DNA of 64,000 nt from Veillonella intestinalis (GTDB taxonomy: Bacteria > Bacillota > Negativicutes > Veillonellales > Veillonellaceae): positions 372,001 through 436,000 of the forward strand of contig NZ_CALPDB010000001.1 in the NCBI RefSeq assembly GCF_943193155.1. The letters are read 5' to 3'. Position 1 is the stretch's first letter; every line of letters starts with the position of its first letter. The notes below the pieces were generated by a model. The model did not search any database. It was not told the DNA's origin and worked only from the letters and a program-made list of their open reading frames with translations. Shown here piece by piece: positions 35,724-44,996 of this stretch. The position numbers were made by a program, and so were the translations under genes.

Positions 35724-37073
35724 CTACATTGGTTTTAAATAAGTCAACAATTTATTAACATGATTCGGTAAAGTAAAGAATACTATGTGATCCTCTGCTC
35801 GAAGCACCGTATTCCCTGTTGGCACGATAGTAGAACCATCACGCACAATAGCACCTACTAAGGCTTTACCTGGCAGTTTTAAATCTTTTAACGCACAGTT
35901 TACAATAGGTGACACGGGGCTTAATACGACTTCAACCGCTTCGGCCTTTGAACCTTCAAAGGTAGAGATACTCACTACATTTTCGCCTTTACGAACCATA
36001 CGTAAAATTTCCCCCGAAGTAAGTAAACGCGGTGAAAATACAATATCAATCCCCACTTGTTCCATAAGAACAATATATTCAGGACGACCTACACGAACAA
36101 TAGTCTTAGGCACACCCAGATGCTTTGCTAATAAAGCCACTAAAAGATTTAGTTTGTCATCGTCGGTTAAACAAATAATAGCATCACAGTCAGAAATTTC
36201 TTCAGCCTCTAACAATTCCATATTAGTGCCATCACCATTGATAATCATGGCATTATCTACCATAGCGGCTAAATGCTCACACCGTTCCATATCCTTTTCT
36301 ATAACTTTTACTATATAACCTGCTTTTTCTAGTAATATAGCTAAGTTACAGCCAATAAGACCAGCTCCCACTAACACAATGCGTTTCGTTTGTTCTAACA
36401 TGGCATCTTCATGGAAATCTTCAGCAATTTTTAAAATAGCTTCACGGGCTCCCAGAATAAAGACTTTATCCATAAGTAATAAACGACTTTCCCCATGAGG
36501 TATAATCATTTCACCATTACGCAAGATACCTACAATAATAACGCCTTCTGGAAAGCGAATATCTCGTAATCGCTTGCCTACATACTGCACATCTTCATGC
36601 ATTTTAAATTCCATCAAACGAACAGCACCACTAGCAAAATCTTCTACATCAAGCGCTGCTGGAGTCTGCAAAACTTGAACAATTTCTTGGGCTGATACCA
36701 TTTCTGGATTAATAAATAAATCCACCCCTAATTGTTCTTGCAATTCACGGTTTTCTTCTTTTAGATAATCATTATCTCGAACGCGCGCAATTGTACGAGG
36801 AATGCCCCCAATTTTAGCTACTGAACAAGCTAACATATTCACTTCATCGGAATCAGTTACGGCAATTAACATGCCCACATCATCCATGCCAATCTCTTTA
36901 AGCAGTTGCAAACTACTACCATTACCTTGCACTAAGCTAACATCTAAGCTATTTTCTAAATTACGAATACGCTCAGCTGATTTTTCAATAATATATACAT
37001 CATGTTCATCTTGCACTAGACGCTGTGCTACTGAATAGCCTACTTTACCAGCGCCTACAACAATAATTTTCAT
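35724..37073 (-). CDS. trkA: Trk potassium uptake system, peripheral subunit TrkA
   Basis: Cytoplasmic gating subunit with two RCK units. Two NAD-binding loops are clear: GAGKVGYSVAQRL near the N-terminus and GAGLIGCNLAILLEKAG near residue 235, each followed by an RCK C-domain. Start set at MKIIVVGAGK (ATG 37071-37073) with GAGGG before it; the open frame has six more codons upstream. 449 residues from this start, normal for TrkA. Confidence 0.96.
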   Translation of the reverse strand: MKIIVVGAGKVGYSVAQRLVQDEHDVYIIEKSAERIRNLENSLDVSLVQGNGSSLQLLKEIGMDDVGMLIAVTDSDEVNMLACSVAKIGGIPRTIARVRDNDYLKEENRELQEQLGVDLFINPEMVSAQEIVQVLQTPAALDVEDFASGAVRLMEFKMHEDVQYVGKRLRDIRFPEGVIIVGILRNGEMIIPHGESRLLLMDKVFILGAREAILKIAEDFHEDAMLEQTKRIVLVGAGLIGCNLAILLEKAGYIVKVIEKDMERCEHLAAMVDNAMIINGDGTNMELLEAEEISDCDAIICLTDDDKLNLLVALLAKHLGVPKTIVRVGRPEYIVLMEQVGIDIVFSPRLLTSGEILRMVRKGENVVSISTFEGSKAEAVEVVLSPVSPIVNCALKDLKLPGKALVGAIVRDGSTIVPTGNTVLRAEDHIVFFTLPNHVNKLLTYLKPM

Positions 37074-37124
37074 AATTAATCCCTCATACACATTTACAGA
37101 AAAGCAAAGAAAGGCGTAATTCTA

Positions 37125-38087
37125 TTACGCCTCACTTGTTTTACTGGTGGATTGACTCACCTGCATAGACGCGTTCGGCGCTTCTAAGCCATCTGCGACT
37201 TCACTAATTGCTTCTGCTGCTAGGCGACCTGTTTCCGTCAACAGAGTCCACCCATCTTCTTGTACCACTTTATTGGCTTTCATTAAATGGCCTATTGCCC
37301 GCTTAAAAGCAGCTTTACTAAAACCAAATTTTTCTTTAATAATTTCAGCCGATGTTTTATCACTATAAGGCATGCGACCATTACGTTGTAACAAATACTG
37401 TAATAGACGATCCCCATCAATAGTAAGGGCTGTTTCTTTTACGGGACGCATAGAAACATTAATTCGCCCATCATCTCGTTTGTAAGTGACCCGTGCTTTA
37501 ATCAATTCCCCAACTTTTAAATGACGTGTCATTTCACTGCGATGCAAAAAGGCAATCCACCGTTCAGGTGTAATAAAGAAAGCCCCATCAGGTGTAAAGT
37601 TATATATAGCACCACGCACAATTTGTCCTACAGTAGCTTCAATAGCTGGCTTAGCCGCACGACGCATCGCATCATCAACATCCATTGACACTGCTAAACG
37701 ACCTGATTTATCCGTATATAAACGGACCCAAACCTTTTCCCCTAATTGTGGTCGGCCACGCATTTCTGCATGGGGCATAAAGATACCACGTTCTGTTCCT
37801 ACTTCTACGAAACAGCCAAATTGAGTTGTATTGATAACTTCAACATAGCCAATTTGACCTTCTTTAATCGCAGGTAAACGCATGCTAGCTGTCAAACGAC
37901 CTTTAGGATCGCGATACAAAAAGACAGATACTTCATCACCAATAGCCACTGGTTCAGTTTGTTGCTCCTTATGCAATAAAATATCATCATTTGTATTACC
38001 TGTACCACCGTCTAAAAAAGCACCTTGATCGCTTTCACGTAGCACTTTTAAAGTGGCTAAGGTATTTTCTGATAATTGTGTTGCCAT
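37125..38087 (-). CDS. cvfB: CvfB-like S1 RNA-binding protein
   Basis: Resembles CvfB (conserved virulence factor B) and YitL: three S1-type beta-barrels (about 5-75, 75-140, 150-225) and a C-terminal winged helix (about 225-290, with GRMPYSDKTSAEIIKEKFG). CvfB family members bind RNA and affect virulence genes in Staphylococcus. The tail (about 30 residues) is Ser/Thr rich. Sits between rsfS (one base gap) and trkA. Confidence 0.88.
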   Translation of the reverse strand: MATQLSENTLATLKVLRESDQGAFLDGGTGNTNDDILLHKEQQTEPVAIGDEVSVFLYRDPKGRLTASMRLPAIKEGQIGYVEVINTTQFGCFVEVGTERGIFMPHAEMRGRPQLGEKVWVRLYTDKSGRLAVSMDVDDAMRRAAKPAIEATVGQIVRGAIYNFTPDGAFFITPERWIAFLHRSEMTRHLKVGELIKARVTYKRDDGRINVSMRPVKETALTIDGDRLLQYLLQRNGRMPYSDKTSAEIIKEKFGFSKAAFKRAIGHLMKANKVVQEDGWTLLTETGRLAAEAISEVADGLEAPNASMQVSQSTSKTSEA

Positions 38088-38088
38088 A

Positions 38089-38451
38089 TTAAGCCCCTAC
38101 AAATTCTACGCGTGTTGCATCGTTCCAAAGTTGTTCTAAACCATAGAAAGTACGCGTTTCTGTACCACCAAAAATGTGGCAAATGATATCACCAAAATCA
38201 AGTAAAATCCATTCACCTTCATGATAGCCTTCACGGTGTAATACGGTAACACCTTCTTCGGCCCCTTTATCTTCAATTTCATCAGCAATACTTTGGGCCT
38301 GTTTTACATTAGAAGCACTAACAAGAACAAAATAGTCCGCTAAACTAGATAGTCCTTCTAAATCCATAATTTCAATGTCAGTCCCCTTTTTATCAAAACC
38401 AGCCTGTGCTAATGCTAAGGTAATTTGTTTAATTTCTTGTTTCTCTTTCAT
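38089..38451 (-). CDS. rsfS: Ribosomal silencing factor RsfS
   Basis: Binds uL14 on the 50S subunit and blocks subunit joining during starvation. Family segments DIEIMDLEGLSSLADYFVLVSA and GDIICHIF are present. I set the start at the ATG 38449-38451 (MKEKQEIKQI) behind AAAGGAG, giving 120 residues, the normal size; the frame is open 40 codons further into the lcp gene but those codons overlap it. The nadD-yqeK-(lcp)-rsfS order is conserved in Firmicutes. Confidence 0.94.
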   Translation of the reverse strand: MKEKQEIKQITLALAQAGFDKKGTDIEIMDLEGLSSLADYFVLVSASNVKQAQSIADEIEDKGAEEGVTVLHREGYHEGEWILLDFGDIICHIFGGTETRTFYGLEQLWNDATRVEFVGA

Positions 38452-38500
38452 GTATACTCCTTTATCGCTTACAATATATCCTGCTCTAACCTTACGATTA

Positions 38501-39565
38501 TTAGCCTTCTTTCGCCTTACTTTCACTATTTCCTTTAGAATCAGCGGTACTGCCATCGCCACCACCTTCAATTGGTGTATTTCCCATGGTTATACCTAAT
38601 AACTGCTGCGCTTCTACAGGATCATAATTCCAGTAAATCTCATTATTAATTGTTTCTTTTGTACCAGGCAAAATATAATATTGAATTTGTTCTGCTGATA
38701 AACTTCCTAAATTCATAACTAATTTAATGGCATCAGAAGTAGCTATATTACTTGTAAAGTGACTCCAAATACGCCAAATATGCCACATTCTCGAAATAGT
38801 AAATGTATCCTCTTGACTACCTAATAACTGCTTCAAAAATCGTTCTTGCCGTTGTGTACGACTGAATGCATTTTTGTCACTATCTACATAGCGCACATAC
38901 TGCAAGGCTTTATCAGCATCCAATGTTTGATAGCCACGAGCTAAATTAACATCAGCATTACCAGTCGTACTATCTACATGAACCATTTCTTTTTCCACAT
39001 ACATATCCTGTGAGCCTATAACTTCCATTGTCTTTTTAAAAGCGGCCTCATCTACAACAATGTAATAAGGAATAGGGATGTGAAATAAATCTTCCACTAC
39101 AGCTTTAGTCAATTCAATATTACCAGAGCTGTACATAGTATTAATCATAGCTACAGACTTTTTATCACGGCTATCAATTTTAGTATTTGAAGGAATGCCT
39201 ATAACATCAATGTTCCGCTGTTGTTCATTAACAGACAATAAAAATAATGCATCCCCTTGTGCCGGATTGGAACTATCTTTACCAACCAATAAAATATACA
39301 TAGGTTTATCTAAAGATTTTTGTTCTAACGGAACGGTCGGTTCTTTAGGATTATCCGCTGGTGGTGCCGCCTCTGTACTTACACTCGTTGTTTCAGTAGC
39401 ACTCCCTGTAAAATAACCTTTAGCAGCTTCATATCCTTTCATAATGCCAAATATGAGCCCCCCTATTATGGCTGCAACCAAAAGCAGAGCTATAATAACT
39501 CGCCCCCAACGGACATTATTCTTTTTTCGTACGCGCCGTTTAGGCCTTTTTTGTTCTTGTTCCAT
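38501..39565 (-). CDS. LytR-CpsA-Psr (LCP) family protein
   Basis: Likely membrane-anchored transferase that attaches glycan polymers to peptidoglycan. After a basic cytoplasmic tail (KRPKRRVRKK) comes one membrane helix (about 24-46), a Pro/Ser/Thr linker, and the LCP domain (about 88-250) with PMYILLVGKDSS, the lipid phosphate-binding region and the conserved RTQRQERFLKQLL. A GTG directly upstream could be used instead of this ATG. In a diderm Negativicute the polymer is unknown. Insertion of lcp between yqeK and rsfS is common in Firmicutes. Confidence 0.88.
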   Translation of the reverse strand: MEQEQKRPKRRVRKKNNVRWGRVIIALLLVAAIIGGLIFGIMKGYEAAKGYFTGSATETTSVSTEAAPPADNPKEPTVPLEQKSLDKPMYILLVGKDSSNPAQGDALFLLSVNEQQRNIDVIGIPSNTKIDSRDKKSVAMINTMYSSGNIELTKAVVEDLFHIPIPYYIVVDEAAFKKTMEVIGSQDMYVEKEMVHVDSTTGNADVNLARGYQTLDADKALQYVRYVDSDKNAFSRTQRQERFLKQLLGSQEDTFTISRMWHIWRIWSHFTSNIATSDAIKLVMNLGSLSAEQIQYYILPGTKETINNEIYWNYDPVEAQQLLGITMGNTPIEGGGDGSTADSKGNSESKAKEG

Positions 39566-39576
39566 CACAATTCATC

Positions 39577-40146
39577 CTATCGACTTTTAATGCGACGTAC
39601 TATATCATTGCGTCCTAAAATTGTTTTAAAATAAATACTTAGCCCTTGATCTAGCAAATGACGAATCGTATTATCATAACCAGCTAGTACAGCTTTTTCT
39701 AAATCTTCAAAAGCAATTAAGCGTAATTCTTCCACGCCAGGAAAATTACGTGTTTCTTCGATATAATCAGCTAAAAATATAATCATATCAAGGGTTGTCA
39801 TACCAACACGACCCGTTGTATGATAACGAATTGCTTCTAAAATATGTGTACTGGTCACGCCATAGCGAGAGCGTGCTAAAATAGCACCACTTACACCATG
39901 TAATAAAGCCCCATTTACATACATATCTACATCAATTGTTAAGCCACTATTATCTACCAATGCTTGCATCTGTGATAAGGGAATCTCTTTAGCACAATCA
40001 TGTAATAAACCTGCTAAATAAGCTTCCTCTGGATCTTCCCCATATCGTTCGGCCAAAGCTACAGCAGCTCGTGCTACACCTAAGGTATGAGCGAAACGTT
40101 TTGAACTTAAACAATTTTTTAAATCTTCGATTATTTCTTCATACAT
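39577..40146 (-). CDS. yqeK: HD-domain hydrolase YqeK (probable symmetrical Ap4A hydrolase)
   Basis: YqeK-type enzymes split diadenosine tetraphosphate into two ADP. The HD metal-binding set is visible: H in RFAHTLGVARAA, HD in LLHDCAKE, H in ALLHGVSGA, and D in FLADYIEETRNFPG. The 189-residue length fits. It follows nadD by 15 bases, its standard neighbour. Confidence 0.94.
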   Translation of the reverse strand: MYEEIIEDLKNCLSSKRFAHTLGVARAAVALAERYGEDPEEAYLAGLLHDCAKEIPLSQMQALVDNSGLTIDVDMYVNGALLHGVSGAILARSRYGVTSTHILEAIRYHTTGRVGMTTLDMIIFLADYIEETRNFPGVEELRLIAFEDLEKAVLAGYDNTIRHLLDQGLSIYFKTILGRNDIVRRIKSR

Positions 40147-40161
40147 GCGTAAAATCTTGCC

Positions 40162-40773
40162 TCACTTTTTATAAATGTCATGTTTTGCAATATATTGAAC
40201 TACTGCTTTAGGAATCATATAGCGAACACTGCGTTTTGTACGCAAACGGGCCCTCAAATCAGTAGCCGACAATTGCATTAAAGGAACTTCCAATAAGTGA
40301 ATTCGTTCTTTCCCTAATTCGCCAAAATGCTGGATTACTGGCTCAATAGCAGCTGACCCATCTGGTCTGACTGCCCCTATAAAATGACAAAGTTCTAATA
40401 ATTCTTGAATGTATTTCCAATTGGGTAAATCCTGAATGGTATCTGTCCCGGCAATAAAATAGTATTCTTTGTCATCACCATATAATTCTTTAAAATATTT
40501 AATTGTGTCCACGGTGTACGAAGGACCTTCTCGTTTAAATTCAACATCAGAGATGGTAAATTTAGGATTATCCATAACAGCAACGGCTGTCATTTCATAG
40601 CGGTAATGTGCTTCAATCACATCATCATGTTTATGAGGCGGATGATACGCAGGAACGAAAATTACACGCTCAAGTTCATACGCCTCTTGAGCCATTTCAG
40701 CAATCATTAAATGGCCTAAATGAATGGGATTAAAGGTACCTCCTATAATACCAATCTTACCTGTCACTTTCAT
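40162..40773 (-). CDS. nadD: Nicotinate-nucleotide adenylyltransferase
   Basis: Adenylates nicotinate mononucleotide in NAD synthesis. Motif GGTFNPIHLGHL at residues 11-22 and the C-terminal SATDLRARLRTKRSVRYMIP (ISSTxIR-type) are clear. 203 residues. Its ATG overlaps by 3 bases the stop region of the 49-residue small gene at 40770-40919, so the two are translationally coupled. Confidence 0.96.
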   Translation of the reverse strand: MKVTGKIGIIGGTFNPIHLGHLMIAEMAQEAYELERVIFVPAYHPPHKHDDVIEAHYRYEMTAVAVMDNPKFTISDVEFKREGPSYTVDTIKYFKELYGDDKEYYFIAGTDTIQDLPNWKYIQELLELCHFIGAVRPDGSAAIEPVIQHFGELGKERIHLLEVPLMQLSATDLRARLRTKRSVRYMIPKAVVQYIAKHDIYKK

Positions 40774-40919
40774 AAACTATCCATTATCCTCATAGCTAGT
40801 ATTGATAATATAATCCACAATATAAGTGCTATGCCATATGAGCGCCACTCATAGCGTCCTTTAGGACTTTTCATGTACTGCCAATAGGCCTGCACTTTAT
40901 AAAACCATTGTTTACTCAT
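40770..40919 (-). CDS. Small single-span membrane protein, 49 residues, unknown function
   Basis: A short gene not recognised by name. Its ATG (40917-40919) overlaps the proA stop as ATGA, and its TGA (40770-40772) overlaps the nadD ATG in the same way, so it exactly fills the gap between two real genes. The product begins MSKQWFYKVQAYWQY, has a basic middle (KSPKGRYEWRSYG) and ends with a hydrophobic segment of about 17 residues (IALILWIILSILAM), suggesting a cytoplasmic N-terminus and one membrane span. The double coupling argues strongly that it is expressed. Confidence 0.78.
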   Translation of the reverse strand: MSKQWFYKVQAYWQYMKSPKGRYEWRSYGIALILWIILSILAMRIMDSL

Positions 40920-42175
40920 GACCTAATTTGGCCATCCCCTTCAACATAATATTTATACGATGTTAAAGCTAATAGGCCCATAGGTCCACGAGCATGTAAC
41001 TTCTGTGTACTGATGCCGATTTCTGCACCCAAGCCAAATTCAAAACCATCAGTAAAGCGAGTAGATACATTCACATATACAGTCGAAGCATCTACCTGTT
41101 GTAAAAAAGTTTGTGCGGTTGTTTTGTTTTCAGTAATAATACATTCAGAATGCTTAGTGCCATACTGATTAATATGATGAATAGCCTCGGCCACATCTGA
41201 CACGACTTTAACATTCATAATTAAATCATTGTACTCTGTACTCCACGCCTCGCTATCAGCCTCGTGAATAGCAGGCACAATAGCACGACTAGTAGCATCC
41301 CCACGTAATTCTACTTGCTTAGCAAATAGAGCCTGCGCTACTTCAGGTAAGAGCTTAGGTGCTACTTCCTCATGAATAAGTAGTGTTTCTGCAGAATTAC
41401 ACACAGATGGTCTTTGTACTTTTGCATTAATAACAATTGGTACAATCTTATTAGTGTCACAATCTTTATCAATATAAACGTGAACAACACCACTGCCCGT
41501 TTCAATAACAGGAATACGGCTTTCTTCTACAATGCGCTTGATAAGTCCAGCCCCACCACGTGGAATAACGACATCAATATACTCTCGCTGTTTTAATAAA
41601 TCTGAAACAGCTGCTCTATCAGTTACAGTCACTAATTGTACTGCATCTGCTGGCAGATTATTTTCTGTTAATGCCTGACGAATTAAAGTTACTAAGCACT
41701 GATTGGAATTAAATGCTTCTTTACCACCACGCAAAATAACTGCATTGCCAGTTTTTAAAGATAAAGCCGCTGCATCTACCGTTACATTAGGGCGTGCCTC
41801 ATAAAGCATAGCAATTACACCTAAAGGGACACGAACTTTAGTAATAGCCATCCCATTAGGTCGTGTACTAGATTCTATAACCTCACCAATAGGGTCCGAT
41901 AAATCTACTAATTGCCGTACGCCTAAGGCCATTTGTTTAATTCTATCTTCGGTAAGACGTAAACGATCTAACATCATAGCAGGTAAACCATAGGAGTCAG
42001 CCTGTTTCATATCTTCATCATTTGCTGTTAATATAGCCGCTATATTAGCTTCTAAAATATCAGCAATGGATACCAATAGTGAGTTTTTTGTTTCTGTTGT
42101 AGCTACTTGAAGTTGAGTTGATGCCATACGAGCTTGCTGCCCCATGGTTTCAAATAGTGTCGCATAATCGGTCAT
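40916..42175 (-). CDS. proA: Glutamate-5-semialdehyde dehydrogenase (gamma-glutamyl phosphate reductase)
   Basis: Second step of proline synthesis: NADPH reduction of gamma-glutamyl phosphate. The catalytic Cys lies in VQRPSVCNSAETLL; the family stretches EARPNVTVDAAALSLKTGNA and GRG-type GLGAEIGISTQKLHARGPMG are present in 419 residues. AGGAGG precedes the ATG. It follows proB by nine bases and overlaps the small gene downstream. Confidence 0.97.
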   Translation of the reverse strand: MTDYATLFETMGQQARMASTQLQVATTETKNSLLVSIADILEANIAAILTANDEDMKQADSYGLPAMMLDRLRLTEDRIKQMALGVRQLVDLSDPIGEVIESSTRPNGMAITKVRVPLGVIAMLYEARPNVTVDAAALSLKTGNAVILRGGKEAFNSNQCLVTLIRQALTENNLPADAVQLVTVTDRAAVSDLLKQREYIDVVIPRGGAGLIKRIVEESRIPVIETGSGVVHVYIDKDCDTNKIVPIVINAKVQRPSVCNSAETLLIHEEVAPKLLPEVAQALFAKQVELRGDATSRAIVPAIHEADSEAWSTEYNDLIMNVKVVSDVAEAIHHINQYGTKHSECIITENKTTAQTFLQQVDASTVYVNVSTRFTDGFEFGLGAEIGISTQKLHARGPMGLLALTSYKYYVEGDGQIRS

Positions 42176-42184
42176 AAGAACCTC

Positions 42185-43339
42185 CTATCTGAGGATAACT
42201 AAATTATCACGATGAATAGCTTCTGCATGGGCTGTTTGAACCTGTAAACGTTCTGCTATTTCGTGAGAGTTACAGCCTTTAATCTGCTCAATATCTTGTG
42301 ACGAAAAATTAACCATCCCACGGGCAATTTCTTCGCCATCATACATAATACTAATTGTTTCCCCTTCAAAAAATTCACCCGACACTGCAATAATCCCTAC
42401 TGGCAGCAAACTTGAGCCATTTTTCAAAATCGCCTTAGCACAACCAGCATCTACAGTAACTGATCCTTTAAGACGAGAACCAAAAGCTACCCAACGTTTA
42501 CGCATATGTGGTTTTGTTTGGCGCGCTACAAAATGAGTCCCCCGTAAACCACCATTAGCCACAACTTGAATAGAGTCACTGTGTTCACCAGAAGCAATGA
42601 CCATATGAACCCCAGAATTAACAGCAATATTAGCAGCCTCTATTTTAGTAAACATACCACCCGTACCTCGAGCTGTACCAGCTCCACCAGCAATTTCATA
42701 AATATGTGGTGTTATAGTTGCTACTTCAGTAATCAAGGTAGCTGTCGTATCAGTTTGCGGATTCGCTGTATATAGACCTTCAATATCAGACAATATAATC
42801 AACAAATCAGCTTCTACGATACTGGCCACAGTAGCTGATAAAGTATCATTATCACCAATTTTAACTTCATCAATAGCCACTACGTCATTTTCATTAATAA
42901 TAGGAATAACCCCTAAGTCGATAAGTGAAAATAAAGTATTCCGCAAATTAACATAACGAGAACGATGAGTACTATCTTCACGTGTTAATAAAATTTGGCC
43001 CACTGTATGTCCATATTCGCGAAATAATTTTTCATACATATGCAGTAAAATGCCTTGTCCGACAGCAGCGGCTGCTTGTTTCATAGCAATATCCTTAGGT
43101 TTTTCTTTAAAACCTAAGGGTGCTAAGCCTGCCCCAACTGCACCAGAACTGACTAAAATCATTTCTTTGCCTTGATTGGCTAAATCTGCCAATTGCTTTA
43201 CAATAGCTTCAATACGATTCAAATTCAAACGACCATTAGCATAGGTAAGCGTACTGGTCCCCACTTTTACAACAATACGCTTAGCATTCGCCAATTCTTG
43301 GCGTCCTACTACATTTCCAACTTGCTCTCTTTCACTCAT
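42185..43339 (-). CDS. proB: Glutamate 5-kinase
   Basis: First step of proline synthesis. An amino-acid kinase domain (about 20-275; VVKVGTSTLT, LVSSGAVGAGL, NENDVVA) is followed by a PUA domain (about 290-370). I chose the ATG at 43337-43339 (MSEREQVG) because AAGGAG lies six bases before it; the longer frame begins at 43360 inside the yhbY stop. Probably inhibited by proline, as in the family. Confidence 0.96.
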   Translation of the reverse strand: MSEREQVGNVVGRQELANAKRIVVKVGTSTLTYANGRLNLNRIEAIVKQLADLANQGKEMILVSSGAVGAGLAPLGFKEKPKDIAMKQAAAAVGQGILLHMYEKLFREYGHTVGQILLTREDSTHRSRYVNLRNTLFSLIDLGVIPIINENDVVAIDEVKIGDNDTLSATVASIVEADLLIILSDIEGLYTANPQTDTTATLITEVATITPHIYEIAGGAGTARGTGGMFTKIEAANIAVNSGVHMVIASGEHSDSIQVVANGGLRGTHFVARQTKPHMRKRWVAFGSRLKGSVTVDAGCAKAILKNGSSLLPVGIIAVSGEFFEGETISIMYDGEEIARGMVNFSSQDIEQIKGCNSHEIAERLQVQTAHAEAIHRDNLVILR

Positions 43340-43359
43340 AGGCGTCTCCTTCTGCCTCA

Positions 43360-43647
43360 TTAACGAGGCAAAATAATTTTAGGTTCTTTTTTAGCCTTAT
43401 AAAGAACTCCATTATGACCGATAACTTGAACTAATTCTGCACCTAACATATCTGCTAGATCTTCAAATGTTTCTGCTGGATCTACCGGTGAATTATTCAG
43501 CACTTTGACCTTAATTAATTCTCGTGCTGTAATAGCTGCTCTAGCACTATCAATCACAGAATCTTCTAAGCCTCCCTTGCCAATCATAACTACAGCTGGC
43601 ATCGTACTGGCTAAGGCTCTTAAAAATCGTTTTTGTTTCCCTGTCAT
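43360..43647 (-). CDS. yhbY: YhbY-family ribosome-associated RNA-binding protein
   Basis: A 95-residue CRM-domain protein that binds pre-50S particles. Family features KRFLRALASTMPAVVMIGKGG and a GxxG-like turn are present. Lies between obg and proB, its usual Firmicute location, with AGGAG before the ATG. E. coli YhbY associates with the 50S precursor, matching its neighbour Obg. Confidence 0.93.
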   Translation of the reverse strand: MTGKQKRFLRALASTMPAVVMIGKGGLEDSVIDSARAAITARELIKVKVLNNSPVDPAETFEDLADMLGAELVQVIGHNGVLYKAKKEPKIILPR

Positions 43648-43661
43648 ACTATCTCCTACCC

Positions 43662-44936
43662 TTATAAATCATGGAATGTAAAACGTTGATCCCCAATGAC
43701 TACTTCATCGCCATCTTTACAGCCACGTTCTTTCAAGCGACGATCTAAATCCATATAAGACCAAATTTTTTGGAAACGGCGAAGTGCTTGTTCATCATCT
43801 AAATTAGTCATAGCAACTAATTTTTCTATGCGAGCACCACTAATAATAAAGGAAGCATCATCACCTCGAGTAATCGTAAAGTCTGTATCTGGTTTTGCTT
43901 CGTATAAAACAGTATCGTCTACAGCTTCTGGCTCTGGTACATAATTTTCTACATAATACCAAGCTCGTGCAACCAAATCTGGTAAACCTTCACCAGTCAA
44001 TGCATTGACTGGAAAAACTTCATAACCCTTTTCTGTGAAATAGGCGCTTACACGAGGCAATGTGTCTTCATCTTGTAACATATCTATTTTATTTAGTGCA
44101 ATTAATTGTGGCTTTTTACTTAATTTTTCACTATATTTAGCTAATTCTGCATTAATCGTATGGAAATCTTCAATCGGATCACGCCCTTCCATACCAGACA
44201 CATCTAGAACATGAATTAAAATATTACTTCGTTCTACATGGCGTAAGAAAGAGTGCCCTAAACCGACCCCTTCACTAGCCCCTTCAATAAGGCCCGGAAT
44301 ATCAGCCATAACAAAACTATGACCTTCTCCTACAGATACTACACCTAATACAGGTGTTAATGTAGTAAAATGATAAGCTGCTACTTCTGGTTTAGCAGAG
44401 GATACTTTACGAATAATACTAGACTTACCAACACTTGGATAGCCTAACAAACCTACATCAGCTAATACTTTCAATTCTAATTGTAGCCAACGTTCCTCTC
44501 CAGGCTCACCTTTTTCTGCAAACGTAGGTGCTCGGTTAGCACTTGTATGGAAATGAGCATTGCCACGACCACCACGACCACCTTTAGCCACTACATAAGT
44601 CTGGCCATCTTCAATAAGATCTGCCATTAATTTGCCACTTTCTTCGTCTTTTACAGTAGTTCCTAATGGCACGGGAATAATCATATTCTCTGCACCGCGA
44701 CCATATTTATTACTGCTTTGCCCGCCTTCACCAGCGGGCCCTTTAAATTGGCGTTTATATCTAAAATCAACAAGAGTATTGATATTTCTGTCTGCTTTTA
44801 AAATGATGTCTGCTCCTTTACCGCCATCGCCGCCGTTTGGGCCGCCGTTAGGAACATACTTTTCGCGTCGGAAACTACTCATCCCGTTGCCGCCGTCACC
44901 GGCTTTCACAAAAATTCGTGCACGATCGATAAACAT
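43662..44936 (-). CDS. obg: GTPase Obg
   Basis: Essential 50S-assembly and stress GTPase. The Gly-rich Obg fold (1-158), the G domain (GYPSVGKSSI, DIPGLIEGA, NKIDM), and the C-terminal OCT domain (about 345-425) are all present. I set the start at MFIDRARIF (ATG 44934-44936) eight bases after AAAGGA; an ATG three codons upstream has no properly spaced site. First gene of the long operon reaching the MBL hydrolase. Confidence 0.96.
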   Translation of the reverse strand: MFIDRARIFVKAGDGGNGMSSFRREKYVPNGGPNGGDGGKGADIILKADRNINTLVDFRYKRQFKGPAGEGGQSSNKYGRGAENMIIPVPLGTTVKDEESGKLMADLIEDGQTYVVAKGGRGGRGNAHFHTSANRAPTFAEKGEPGEERWLQLELKVLADVGLLGYPSVGKSSIIRKVSSAKPEVAAYHFTTLTPVLGVVSVGEGHSFVMADIPGLIEGASEGVGLGHSFLRHVERSNILIHVLDVSGMEGRDPIEDFHTINAELAKYSEKLSKKPQLIALNKIDMLQDEDTLPRVSAYFTEKGYEVFPVNALTGEGLPDLVARAWYYVENYVPEPEAVDDTVLYEAKPDTDFTITRGDDASFIISGARIEKLVAMTNLDDEQALRRFQKIWSYMDLDRRLKERGCKDGDEVVIGDQRFTFHDL

Positions 44937-44965
44937 AGTTTTCATCCTTTACTAATACTAATATG

Positions 44966-44991
44966 GGCGGTAACTGCTGTTAGCTACCGCC
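44966..44991 (-). promoter_or_regulatory. Hairpin between ctpA and obg
   Basis: GGCGGTAGCT and AGTTACCGCC pair over ten positions (one G-U) in the 51-base gap between ctpA and obg. No U-run follows. It may end some ctpA transcripts or shape the obg leader. Confidence 0.5.
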
Positions 44992-44996
44992 ACCTA

